56,373 nt of DNA from a virus: positions 1 to 56,373 of the IMG/VR virus record IMGVR_UViG_3300029319_007099, one strand, 5' to 3'. The notes under the pieces were generated by a model. The model had not been told where the DNA came from. It made no database searches and saw only the letters and a list, made by a program, of their open reading frames with translations. This document shows positions 50,517 to 56,276 of the stretch, in pieces (within the stretch, counting starts at the first letter, position 1; each line of letters starts with the position of its first letter). The position numbers and the translations under genes were made by a program.

Positions 50517-51269
50517 ATGATTCTAAACAAAGAAGAGCATCCCGCCATTTTCGCAGAGAAAGCCGCTTCGACGGTTTCTGAGAAGTATACCTTCATTCCT
50601 ACTACTAGGATTCTGGGTATCTTGGAGGATGAAGGTTGGATCCCTACTAGTGCTTCACAGGTTAACTCTCATAAGGAGGGTAACAAGCAATTTGCAAAGC
50701 ACCTTATTCGTTTGCGCCGTGATGAGGCTATCATGCCTGAAGTAAACAAGACGATTCCTGAGATTGTTCTTTTCAACTCTCACAATGGCAAATCTAACTA
50801 TGACCTTCGTATGGGTCTGTATCGTTTCGTTTGTTCTAACGGAATGGTTGTGAGTGACCAAGAGTTCGGATCAATTAAGATTCGTCACATGGGTTACTCT
50901 GATGAGCAGGTCATTAAAGCCTCTCAAGAGTTCATTGATAACAGCACTCGCATTATGAATGTTGTTAACGAGTGGCAGGACATCAAGCTGGATCGTGACC
51001 AGATGCGCTCTTTCGGTCGAGAAGCCGCTAAGTTGCGTTTTGATGATCCTGATGACCTTACCATTAACACCGTCCTACAGGCCCGTAGAGGTGAGGATAT
51101 GGGATCTGATCTATGGACTGTGTTCAACAGGACTCAGGAGAATCTGATTCAAGGTGGATTCCTTGTTACTGGTGGTCGCCGTAGAAGCCGTAAGATTACC
51201 AATATTGATAAGAATATTGACATTAACACTTCTCTTTGGGATCTCGCCAGCAGCTATTCCAAAAATTAG
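50517..51269 (+). CDS. DUF932-like phage protein
   Basis: 250 residues. The 'VSEKYTFIPTTRILGILEDEGW ... QFAKHLIRLRR ... IVLFNSHNGKSNYDLRMGLYRFVCSNGMVV' arrangement fits the DUF932 family of phage and plasmid proteins (S-E-x-Y-x-x-(I/V/L)P(T/H); later NSHDG-x-(S/A)-x-x-x-x-G-x-x-R-x-V-C-x-N-G). Its biochemical function is unknown; it is common near recombination genes. An efficient terminator with an embedded late-type element follows. The start ATG is preceded by GAGG at about 10 nt. Confidence 0.6.
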   Translation: MILNKEEHPAIFAEKAASTVSEKYTFIPTTRILGILEDEGWIPTSASQVNSHKEGNKQFAKHLIRLRRDEAIMPEVNKTIPEIVLFNSHNGKSNYDLRMGLYRFVCSNGMVVSDQEFGSIKIRHMGYSDEQVIKASQEFIDNSTRIMNVVNEWQDIKLDRDQMRSFGREAAKLRFDDPDDLTINTVLQARRGEDMGSDLWTVFNRTQENLIQGGFLVTGGRRRSRKITNIDKNIDINTSLWDLASSYSKN

Positions 51270-51275
51270 TCTTAA

Positions 51276-51321
51276 TTAACCCTCAATAAGTGTACTAAAT
51301 ACTTATTGGGGGTTAATTTTT
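51276..51321 (+). terminator. Terminator hairpin whose loop/arm carries TAAATACTT
   Basis: A 16-bp stem (TTAACCCTCAATAAGT with ACTTATTGGGGGTTAA, one G-U) has loop GTACTAAAT and is followed by TTTTTAATT. TAAATAC at 51296-51302 crosses the loop into the right arm and reads TACTAAATACTTATT, resembling a T4 late promoter for the gene at 51326. A combined terminator-promoter as at 11971 is likely. Confidence 0.8.
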
Positions 51322-51325
51322 AATT

Positions 51326-51646
51326 ATGCGTAAGAAATATTCGTTTAGACAGCCTTTGGGCAAAGATTTAAATGGTTTATACATTACTGCTGCACAGATG
51401 CAATTCTTTCTTAATCGAAGAACTGGTGAAAAATCTTTTTTAGAAGGGGATTCCACCTTCTTTGAATACTTTTATAAGTGTGCAGTTTATAACATTGTGT
51501 GGGATATGCTAGAGCAAGATCCTGCTTGCGCCACTCTTTTCTGGGATGATGACCAAGAAACAGTAGGCATCAAGTTTCCCATGAATGGAAAGGTAATGAA
51601 GGAACTAAAAAAGAAAAAAGTAGATTACTTTTTTGATGAGGACTAA
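51326..51646 (+). CDS. Small protein, unknown
   Basis: 106 residues. Basic and aromatic-rich at the start (RKKYSFRQPL), then a helix (STFFEYFYKCAVYNIVWDMLEQDP), then DYFFDED as the last residues. No motif recognised. It follows the hairpin with TAAATACTT by about 25 bases, so it may be a late gene. There is no clear ribosome site. Confidence 0.5.
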   Translation: MRKKYSFRQPLGKDLNGLYITAAQMQFFLNRRTGEKSFLEGDSTFFEYFYKCAVYNIVWDMLEQDPACATLFWDDDQETVGIKFPMNGKVMKELKKKKVDYFFDED

Positions 51647-51648
51647 GT

Positions 51649-51891
51649 ATGAAATACATTAAGATGTTAGGTTTTTATTTTTTTGAGTTAACAGGCTCGA
51701 TAATAAATCTCGCTTGTGCTGTTTTCGGGTGTTACCCATCTCTAGATTTAGGTGTAAGGTATCTGTTGATTCTTGAAACCAAACGAGTTCTTGAGGAGAC
51801 CACATCGAGACAGGAGGACAGGGCTAATAAAGAAAAGAAAGCCCGAGATTTAGAGTTAGAAGCGAGAAATGGTTATGGGGAAGACATATAA
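51649..51891 (+). CDS. Small membrane-associated protein, unknown
   Basis: 80 residues. Residues 4-30 are hydrophobic (MLGFYFFELTGSIINLACAVFGC), a probable membrane helix, then a charged helical half (RVLEETTSRQEDRANKEKKARDLELEARN). That arrangement fits an anchored coiled-coil, for example a holin-partner or scaffold protein. No homologue recognised. Overlaps the next gene. Confidence 0.45.
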   Translation: MKYIKMLGFYFFELTGSIINLACAVFGCYPSLDLGVRYLLILETKRVLEETTSRQEDRANKEKKARDLELEARNGYGEDI

Positions 51892-52051
51892 AAACCCAAA
51901 CGGAAAGCCTAAATGGAAGCCTAAAGGTAATAAAAATCAGGTCAAAAAGGCATTAAATTCTGCCGTAAGAAGGTCAGTTCGTTCGCAAGCCATCTATGAT
52001 GATATAGACGAAGTGGAGGATAACTTTGAAAAATTTGATCGGAAACGATAG
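51869..52051 (+). CDS. Small basic protein, unknown
   Basis: 60 residues, ATG 51869 or 51875. Very Lys/Asn/Pro-rich start (KTYKNPNGKPKWKPKGNKN), Arg-containing helix, then DDIDEVEDNFEKF. Could bind nucleic acid. No motif. It overlaps the previous gene by 23 bases and the TTG-start gene after it by 26 bases. Confidence 0.4.
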   Translation: MVMGKTYKNPNGKPKWKPKGNKNQVKKALNSAVRRSVRSQAIYDDIDEVEDNFEKFDRKR

Positions 52052-52196
52052 CGACCCCGTGCCTACATACAGTAAGGTCTTCAAGTTTGATGTTTCATTA
52101 GATAATATCAAACGAATGACCTCATTTATGATTGAGAAAACGAGAGAAAATGCCAAAAGAATACATATTGAAGAGACCAGTCCTAGATCAAAATAG
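52026..52196 (+). CDS. Small protein with TTG start, unknown
   Basis: 56 residues, TTG 52026 to TAG 52194-52196. GGAGG at 52015-52019 lies 6 nt before the TTG, inside the preceding gene. The frame spans the otherwise empty 52052-52149 gap. The product is mixed (KNLIGNDSDPVPTYSKVFKF...) with a helical, basic second half. Its end overlaps the following ATG gene by 47 bases. No family recognised; support is the ribosome site and the gap it fills. Confidence 0.45.
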   Translation: MKNLIGNDSDPVPTYSKVFKFDVSLDNIKRMTSFMIEKTRENAKRIHIEETSPRSK

Positions 52197-52479
52197 GCTG
52201 CAAAAATACGCTAAAAAAATATTAGACGAATCTTCTGATGATCGACAGTTAGCGTTAGATGCTTACAGATACTTTAAAGATATGGTTGATGAAAACCCAC
52301 AAGACTCTGTAGCTAAACAACAAATGACAGACTGCTTAAAATTAGCGCAGTCATCAAAGGCAAGTGCATTAAAAGTTATGGATTTGCTAATAAAATTTGA
52401 ATCCAACAACAACAAAAACGAATCCGCTACACCTACTTCTTTGTTCAATAGGATAGAAGAGTTAGCCAATGAAAAGTAA
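52150..52479 (+). CDS. Helical protein, possibly small terminase subunit (gp16-like)
   Basis: 109 residues from ATG 52150. Mostly one long alpha-helical region: ALDAYRYFKDMVDENPQDSVAKQQMTDCLKLAQSSKASALKVMDLLIKFE. The arrangement of a helix, a turn, then 'M-x-x-(M/C)-x-x-x-x-x-x-(A/N)-x-x-(I/A)-L-K-(V/L)-x-x-x-L' is like the central oligomerisation domain of T4 gp16, which recruits DNA to the large terminase. No large terminase is in the window, so this is tentative. Overlaps the AAA+ gene start by 11 bases. Confidence 0.35.
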   Translation: MPKEYILKRPVLDQNRLQKYAKKILDESSDDRQLALDAYRYFKDMVDENPQDSVAKQQMTDCLKLAQSSKASALKVMDLLIKFESNNNKNESATPTSLFNRIEELANEK

Positions 52480-53830
52480 AACTTTTAAGTTATTCTGTAA
52501 AGAGTTAGACGAAATCATCTCCGTTAAAAGTTACTCACATGAGGAAGAGGAGAAGGTTTACGGCGAATTAAAAACATATTTGTCTCAAGTACCAGCATCC
52601 TTTGGTGTCCTAGAGTACAAGAAAAAAGTAGTTGATGTTCTGTTGGTGGACGCTAGTTCATACTACACATATCTCGATTTTGAGGTGGATGATACCTTAC
52701 TTAAAGATGTGGTCACAGCGTTGTACGCAACTATAATTCAGGCATACCCTCATTTTGAGTTTGAGTTTATTTGTAATGATATTAATAACTCTATTGCATT
52801 TGAGCAGATGAGAAGTGTGTTTAAAAAACATATAGAAAGTTTTGAAGAGGCTGCTGCTGCTACTAAGGTAAGGAAGATAAGAAACTTGTCTGATCTAATT
52901 AACCTATCTTACAAACTAAGTAAGGAGGTTATAGGGCAGGAAGAGGCTTGCAATAAAACTGTAGATGCTATTAAGTTGATAGCAGCGGGAATCGACAAGT
53001 TTAGTTCTTTGTTTTACATTGGACCTACAGGCGTAGGCAAGACTAAATTAGCTAAGATTTTGGGAGAGACATACTCAGGTAACTTCTTAAAGGTTAACTG
53101 TGGTGAATATTCTTCTGCTCACGATTATGCAAAACTCATAGGGGCTCCCCCAGGATATGTCGGACATACAGAGAGCAGTCTCTTGGGAGAGAAAGCAGAA
53201 AAATCTAACGCTTGGGTAATCCTTTTTGATGAGATAGAAAAAGCTAATGCAAAGTTTTTTGATTTCTTGTTATCAATACTAGATGATGGCACCTGTACAG
53301 ACAACATGGGTAACACTTTGGACTTCTCTGAATCCATATTTATATTTACCACTAATGAAGGTGTTCAAGATAATAGATTAGGCGATACCAGAATGGGATT
53401 CTCAAAAGAAAAAATCACTTATGAAGGAAGCAAAGACATAATCTTGGACTCTATCAAGAAAAAGTTTGCTCCTGAGTTTATGAACAGAGTGGATCATTTT
53501 ATTTTCTTCAACCGACTAAACGAATCAGAGCTATTAGAGGTTGCAAAATTAGAAATGAATCATTTACCTGTAAGAAAAACAAAGAGTTTACTCAAGTATG
53601 TGGTTGGTAATTCAAATCATGAGGAGTATGGAGCAAGAAACATAGCTAAGTTTATTAAGAATAATGTCTCTACATTAGTAGCTGACGCAATTTTAAAGAA
53701 GAAAATACCTACTGGCAAAGCTAGATACTATACCTTTAAGGTCCAAAATGAGGATCTTTATATTTCAAACATCGAGGAGAATACAGATGGTACGACTAGC
53801 AGACAGACTGAGAGCAAGAAGGAAGCGTAA
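52469..53830 (+). CDS. Clp-type AAA+ ATPase (ClpA/B D2-like)
   Basis: 453 residues. An N-terminal helical part of about 150 residues (not Clp-N) is followed by Walker A GPTGVGKT (185-192), GAPPGYVGH (225-233) pore loop, Walker B VILFDEIEKA, the sensor IFIFTTNEG, and FAPEFMNRVDHF with the Arg finger. This is the second (D2) AAA module of ClpA/ClpB/ClpX-like unfoldases. Without a protease-docking (IGF/IGL) loop that I can find, it may act as a disassembly motor rather than feed ClpP. In T4-like phages such proteins are not well known. A tiny basic gene overlaps its end. Confidence 0.85.
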   Translation: MKSKTFKLFCKELDEIISVKSYSHEEEEKVYGELKTYLSQVPASFGVLEYKKKVVDVLLVDASSYYTYLDFEVDDTLLKDVVTALYATIIQAYPHFEFEFICNDINNSIAFEQMRSVFKKHIESFEEAAAATKVRKIRNLSDLINLSYKLSKEVIGQEEACNKTVDAIKLIAAGIDKFSSLFYIGPTGVGKTKLAKILGETYSGNFLKVNCGEYSSAHDYAKLIGAPPGYVGHTESSLLGEKAEKSNAWVILFDEIEKANAKFFDFLLSILDDGTCTDNMGNTLDFSESIFIFTTNEGVQDNRLGDTRMGFSKEKITYEGSKDIILDSIKKKFAPEFMNRVDHFIFFNRLNESELLEVAKLEMNHLPVRKTKSLLKYVVGNSNHEEYGARNIAKFIKNNVSTLVADAILKKKIPTGKARYYTFKVQNEDLYISNIEENTDGTTSRQTESKKEA

Positions 53831-53912
53831 CAGAAATACAGAGAGCGCCCCAGAGGCTCCAGTCGTAAAAGAAGAAAAAAAAGAGAAAAAGACAAGCAAG
53901 AAAAAAGCATGA
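53787..53912 (+). CDS. Very small basic protein, unknown
   Basis: 41 residues from ATG 53787 (GAGGAG before it) to TGA 53910-53912. MVRLADRLRARRKRN then a Lys/Glu-rich tail (KEEKKEKKTSKKKA). Arg/Lys are about 40%. It overlaps the AAA+ gene by 44 bases. Likely binds nucleic acid or is a small virion component; no family recognised. Confidence 0.4.
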   Translation: MVRLADRLRARRKRNRNTESAPEAPVVKEEKKEKKTSKKKA

Positions 53913-53950
53913 GGGCTATAATATAGCCCTGATGGGCATTACGCTCATCA
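53912..53950. promoter_or_regulatory. Two palindromes before the tRNA cluster
   Basis: 53912-53930 is a perfect 19-base palindrome (AGGGCTATA-A-TATAGCCCT) that contains TATAAT; with a one-base centre it is more like a protein-binding site or promoter than a hairpin. 53930-53950 is a second inverted repeat (TGATGGGC, ATTAC loop, GCTCATCA, one G-U pair). Together they form the leader of the tRNA cluster. Confidence 0.5.
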
Positions 53951-53968
53951 CTTGTTCTTTTATTTCTT

Positions 53969-54019
53969 TTGAGAGAGAGGCCGCGTCGAGCGGAAAATAA
54001 CCTCTCTCTCAATTTTTTT
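53969..54019 (+). terminator. Hairpin with nested stem and T-run before tRNAs
   Basis: A 12-bp stem (TTGAGAGAGAGG with CCTCTCTCTCAA) encloses a 20-nt loop that itself can form CCGC-GTCGA-GCGG. It is followed by TTTTTTT. It probably ends the upstream message, leaving the tRNAs under a separate or read-through promoter; it could also be an RNA processing site. Confidence 0.75.
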
Positions 54020-54022
54020 AAT

Positions 54023-54100
54023 GGGCAAGTAGCTCAGACAGGTTAGAGCGCGGTTCTTATAAAGCTGAGGTCGCTGGTTCAAGTCCAGCCTTGCCTACCA
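54023..54100 (+). tRNA. tRNA-Ile (anticodon UAU)
   Basis: Full cloverleaf with encoded CCA: acceptor GGGCAAG/CTTGCCT, D stem GCTC/GAGC, anticodon stem CGGTT/AGCTG around loop CTTATAA (anticodon TAT), variable AGGTC, T stem GCTGG/CCAGC. The body is closely like bacterial tRNA-Ile(GAU); only position 34 is changed. UAU reads AUA directly, whereas bacteria usually use a CAU tRNA modified by TilS. Fits an AT-rich phage with frequent AUA. Confidence 0.9.
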
Positions 54101-54108
54101 AAAAACAA

Positions 54109-54157
54109 GCCAAGATTAGCTAATCGTGAGGTTGGCTGGCAGAACCGAAATCTTGGC
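54109..54157 (+). other. tRNA-like or structured element between tRNA genes
   Basis: GCCAAGATT (54109-54117) pairs perfectly with AATCTTGGC (54149-54157), and inside are GGTT/AACC (54130-54133 with 54143-54146). It resembles a tRNA missing two arms and the CCA, lying between Ile and Asn tRNAs. It may be a decayed tRNA or a processing structure. Confidence 0.4.
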
Positions 54158-54162
54158 TCTTA

Positions 54163-54238
54163 TCCCTGATAGCTCAGTTGGTAGAGCGTTCGGCTGTTAA
54201 CCGAATTGTCCTAGGTTCGAGTCCTAGTCAGGGAGCCA
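54163..54238 (+). tRNA. tRNA-Asn (anticodon GUU)
   Basis: Acceptor TCCCTGA/TCAGGGA, D stem GCTC/GAGC, anticodon stem TTCGG/CCGAA around CTGTTAA (anticodon GTT), T arm CTAGG/CCTAG, and discriminator G plus encoded CCA. A standard 76-nt tRNA. Confidence 0.95.
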
Positions 54239-54291
54239 ACACAATGTATAGTTATATTTTTAGAAACAGGAAGAGATTAGCTAAAACATAC

Positions 54292-54368
54292 GGGATGGTA
54301 GCCCAATCGGCAGAGGCAATAGACTTAAAATCTATCAAGTGTGGGTTCGAGTCCCACCCATCCTACCA
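54292..54368 (+). tRNA. tRNA-Leu (anticodon UAA), short variable loop
   Basis: Acceptor GGGATGG/CCATCCT, anticodon stem ATAGA/TCTAT around CTTAAAA (anticodon TAA, reading UUA), T stem GTGGG/CCCAC, encoded CCA. The variable loop is only CAAGT, although leucine tRNAs normally have a long variable arm. The D stem is short (GCC/GGC) with a long loop. A compact phage form is likely. Confidence 0.88.
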
Positions 54369-54385
54369 ATATAATTTGAATTAAA

Positions 54386-54757
54386 ATGTACGAATATAAA
54401 ATTAAATCCATCGAGCATATCGTAGATGGTGATACCTTTGATTGTATCGTAGACCTAGGCTTTAGCATTCTCCATAAGATCAGAGTGAGAATGTATGGAA
54501 TTAACACGCCTGAGAGCAGAACAAGAGATCTAGAAGAAAAGGCGAGAGGATTAGCAAGCAAGAAGAGACTTATCGAACTTCTAGAGGAACATGAGGGTGA
54601 TCTTATTTTACAAACTAATAAGAAAGGTAAGTACGGAAGGTACTTAGGCACTCTCCTTGTCGATGAGAACGGGGGAGACGGTGAGGAATACAAGAACATC
54701 AACAAACAATTGATTGAAGAAGGTTTTGCAGTAGAGTATTTCGGTGGAAAGAGGTAA
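54386..54757 (+). CDS. Thermonuclease (SNase)-like nuclease
   Basis: 123 residues. IVDGDTFD (12-19) is the SNase calcium/nuclease start, and RVRMYGINTPESRTRDLEEKA (about 33-53) the catalytic Arg/Glu region; NKKGKYGRYLGTLLVD supplies the third Arg/strand. It would cut DNA or RNA, with calcium. The size fits a minimal SNase (about 130). No signal peptide, so it acts inside the cell. It sits between two tRNA genes; its last codon abuts the tRNA-Arg (54758). Start ATG without a clear ribosome site. Confidence 0.8.
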   Translation: MYEYKIKSIEHIVDGDTFDCIVDLGFSILHKIRVRMYGINTPESRTRDLEEKARGLASKKRLIELLEEHEGDLILQTNKKGKYGRYLGTLLVDENGGDGEEYKNINKQLIEEGFAVEYFGGKR

Positions 54758-54834
<77 letters not shown>

Positions 54835-54844
54835 CTCTTTAGAC

Positions 54845-54850
54845 TATAAT
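54845..54850 (+). promoter_or_regulatory. -10 box six bases before a GTG start
   Basis: TATAAT, then TATTTT, then GTG 54857, just after tRNA-Arg. A start at +6/7 would be at the GTG, giving a leaderless message. No -35 seen; its place would lie in the tRNA. Confidence 0.35.
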
Positions 54851-54856
54851 TATTTT

Positions 54857-55039
54857 GTGCATAAGCTAGAATTTAAAATACACAGAAATTTAGACCAATA
54901 TAATGAGCAAGAAGTAGAGTATTGGGTCTATGATGAGGTAGTAAAAGTTGAAAAGCGGCATAGTTATGTTGTTATAATGATGCAAGACCGATCAGCTATA
55001 ATCCCAATGAGTTGGGTTTTGGAAGTTAGAGAACTGTAA
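54857..55039 (+). CDS. Small protein, unknown (GTG start)
   Basis: 60 residues from GTG 54857; a GTG at 54827 in the same frame lies within the tRNA-Arg sequence and is unlikely. Alternating hydrophobic/charged strands (EVEYWVYDEVVKVEKRHSYVVIMMQDRSAIIPMSWVLEV) suggest a small beta-barrel. It may be related in design to the next small protein. No Shine-Dalgarno, TATAAT six bases upstream. Confidence 0.5.
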   Translation: MHKLEFKIHRNLDQYNEQEVEYWVYDEVVKVEKRHSYVVIMMQDRSAIIPMSWVLEVREL

Positions 55040-55048
55040 GGAGTTATT

Positions 55049-55234
55049 ATGTTAGAAGTTATTGTTAATTATCTTGATGGTAGTGTTGAAACATATTCAA
55101 TCTTAACTTATCTAAAAGGAGAGCGGTATTGGCAGCTACTCACCAGCGATGGTGTTACTGTTAGTATTCCTGACCATGCGGTGAAAAAGATTGAAGTACA
55201 TCAAGTAAATCGTCCTGATGCCGAATCAAAGTAA
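55049..55234 (+). CDS. Small beta-rich protein, unknown
   Basis: 61 residues with AAGGAG 6 nt before the ATG. LEVIVNYLDGSVETYSIL...YWQLLTSDGVTVSIPDHAVKKIEV looks like five short strands. It overlaps the next gene's start by 17 bases. No motif recognised. Confidence 0.5.
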   Translation: MLEVIVNYLDGSVETYSILTYLKGERYWQLLTSDGVTVSIPDHAVKKIEVHQVNRPDAESK

Positions 55235-55682
55235 GTTAGACGAAGTTTACCTTCAAATGGCTGAAAACCTTTCTTCTCTTTCTCATGCAGAGAGAAGAAA
55301 GGTTGGATGCTTGATTGTTAAGGATACACAAATCATATCGGAGGGTTACAATGGAACTCCTTGGGGCTTTGATAATAGTTGCGAATATACTAATTATGTC
55401 GGTGAGACATACACTAAACCAGAAGTTTTACACGCAGAATCAAACGCAATCACAAAACTTGCTCGCTCTACTAATTCATCCGAAGGCGCAACACTATATG
55501 TTACTTGTAGTCCTTGTTTTGATTGTGCAAAACTCATAGTTCAAGCAGGTGTGTCTAGGGTCGTTTACAGAGAGATGTATACAAACAAGAACTGCATGGA
55601 AGCACTAGCCCTTCTATCAAAGGCTGGGGTAGTGGTAACACAGATCCAGAAACGCGAAAAAATTTCTGAGGAAAAGGCTTGA
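55218..55682 (+). CDS. Deoxycytidylate (dCMP) deaminase family
   Basis: 154 residues. Zinc-site His and Glu in VLHAESNAI, Cys pair in TCSPCFDC, and GYNGTPWG with the DN-x-C of T4-like dCMP deaminases (GYNG-x-P-x-G-x-x-x-C). It makes dUMP for thymidylate synthesis; no thymidylate synthase is visible in the window. Length (about 150-190 in phages) fits. Starts at ATG 55218 inside the preceding small gene. Confidence 0.88.
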   Translation: MPNQSKLDEVYLQMAENLSSLSHAERRKVGCLIVKDTQIISEGYNGTPWGFDNSCEYTNYVGETYTKPEVLHAESNAITKLARSTNSSEGATLYVTCSPCFDCAKLIVQAGVSRVVYREMYTNKNCMEALALLSKAGVVVTQIQKREKISEEKA

Positions 55683-55706
55683 CCCTCCCAGGTTTTGTGA
55701 TATAAT
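55679..55706 (+). promoter_or_regulatory. Sigma-70 promoter: TTGACC-16-TATAAT with extended -10
   Basis: TTGACC at 55679-55684, 16-nt spacer ending TGTGA, TATAAT at 55701-55706 (TGA-TATAAT, extended form). A start 7 nt on is the A of ATG 55713, which predicts a leaderless message. The best host-type promoter in the window, so its gene should be early. Confidence 0.75.
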
Positions 55707-55712
55707 CCCCGC

Positions 55713-56276
55713 ATGATTACGAACGAACAATGGTCTCTCATCGACCAAAAGTATGGCAAGCTGCTCACCACTATCTGCAACAACATTTCTGGAGACATAG
55801 CTATCGCTAGTTTTGATGATAACTTACAAGACTTGAGGATAGCTACCATGGAGGCTGTGGCTGGGTTTGCAAAGAAAGAAGGTAAACAGTTTGAGGACTT
55901 CTGGGGAACCACAGGGTTCAATAAGTACATGAAAACTTGTCTGTGGAATCTCAAAAACAAGAAGGGAGCTAGGATCAGCAAGAGATACAACATCAACAAG
56001 AACACGGTTGATATTACTGAGTATGATGAGATCTTGATGGCTGAGAATCAAGACTCCTCCAGCGTCTCCACATTCACTAACTTCTTTGAAGGCACTCAAG
56101 ATAAACTTAGTGATGAGCAGAAAAATTTGATTAGCGCCGTGGAGAAGAACCCAAAACTCGTAAAAGGTAGTGGCACAATCAATGTGCGGCGACTCTCACA
56201 AGATTTGGGTTGTTGCTCCGCAAAAACCAAGAAAATCCTTGATTCCATTAGAAACCTTATAAACTTAGACCTATGA
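55713..56276 (+). CDS. Putative sigma-like factor with C-terminal HTH
   Basis: 187 residues. A central section (DNLQDLRIATMEAVAGF...FNKYMKTCLWNLKNKKGARISKRY) resembles sigma region 2, with the acidic-Gln helix, a conserved Phe/Tyr and a following basic helix. The end (VRRLSQDLGCCSAKTKKILDSIRNLI) looks like a helix-turn-helix. It differs from the gp55-like protein at 18904-19245. With the strong host-type promoter before it, it may switch host polymerase to a middle set of genes. Family assignment is tentative. The next gene starts in its stop. Confidence 0.45.
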   Translation: MITNEQWSLIDQKYGKLLTTICNNISGDIAIASFDDNLQDLRIATMEAVAGFAKKEGKQFEDFWGTTGFNKYMKTCLWNLKNKKGARISKRYNINKNTVDITEYDEILMAENQDSSSVSTFTNFFEGTQDKLSDEQKNLISAVEKNPKLVKGSGTINVRRLSQDLGCCSAKTKKILDSIRNLINLDL

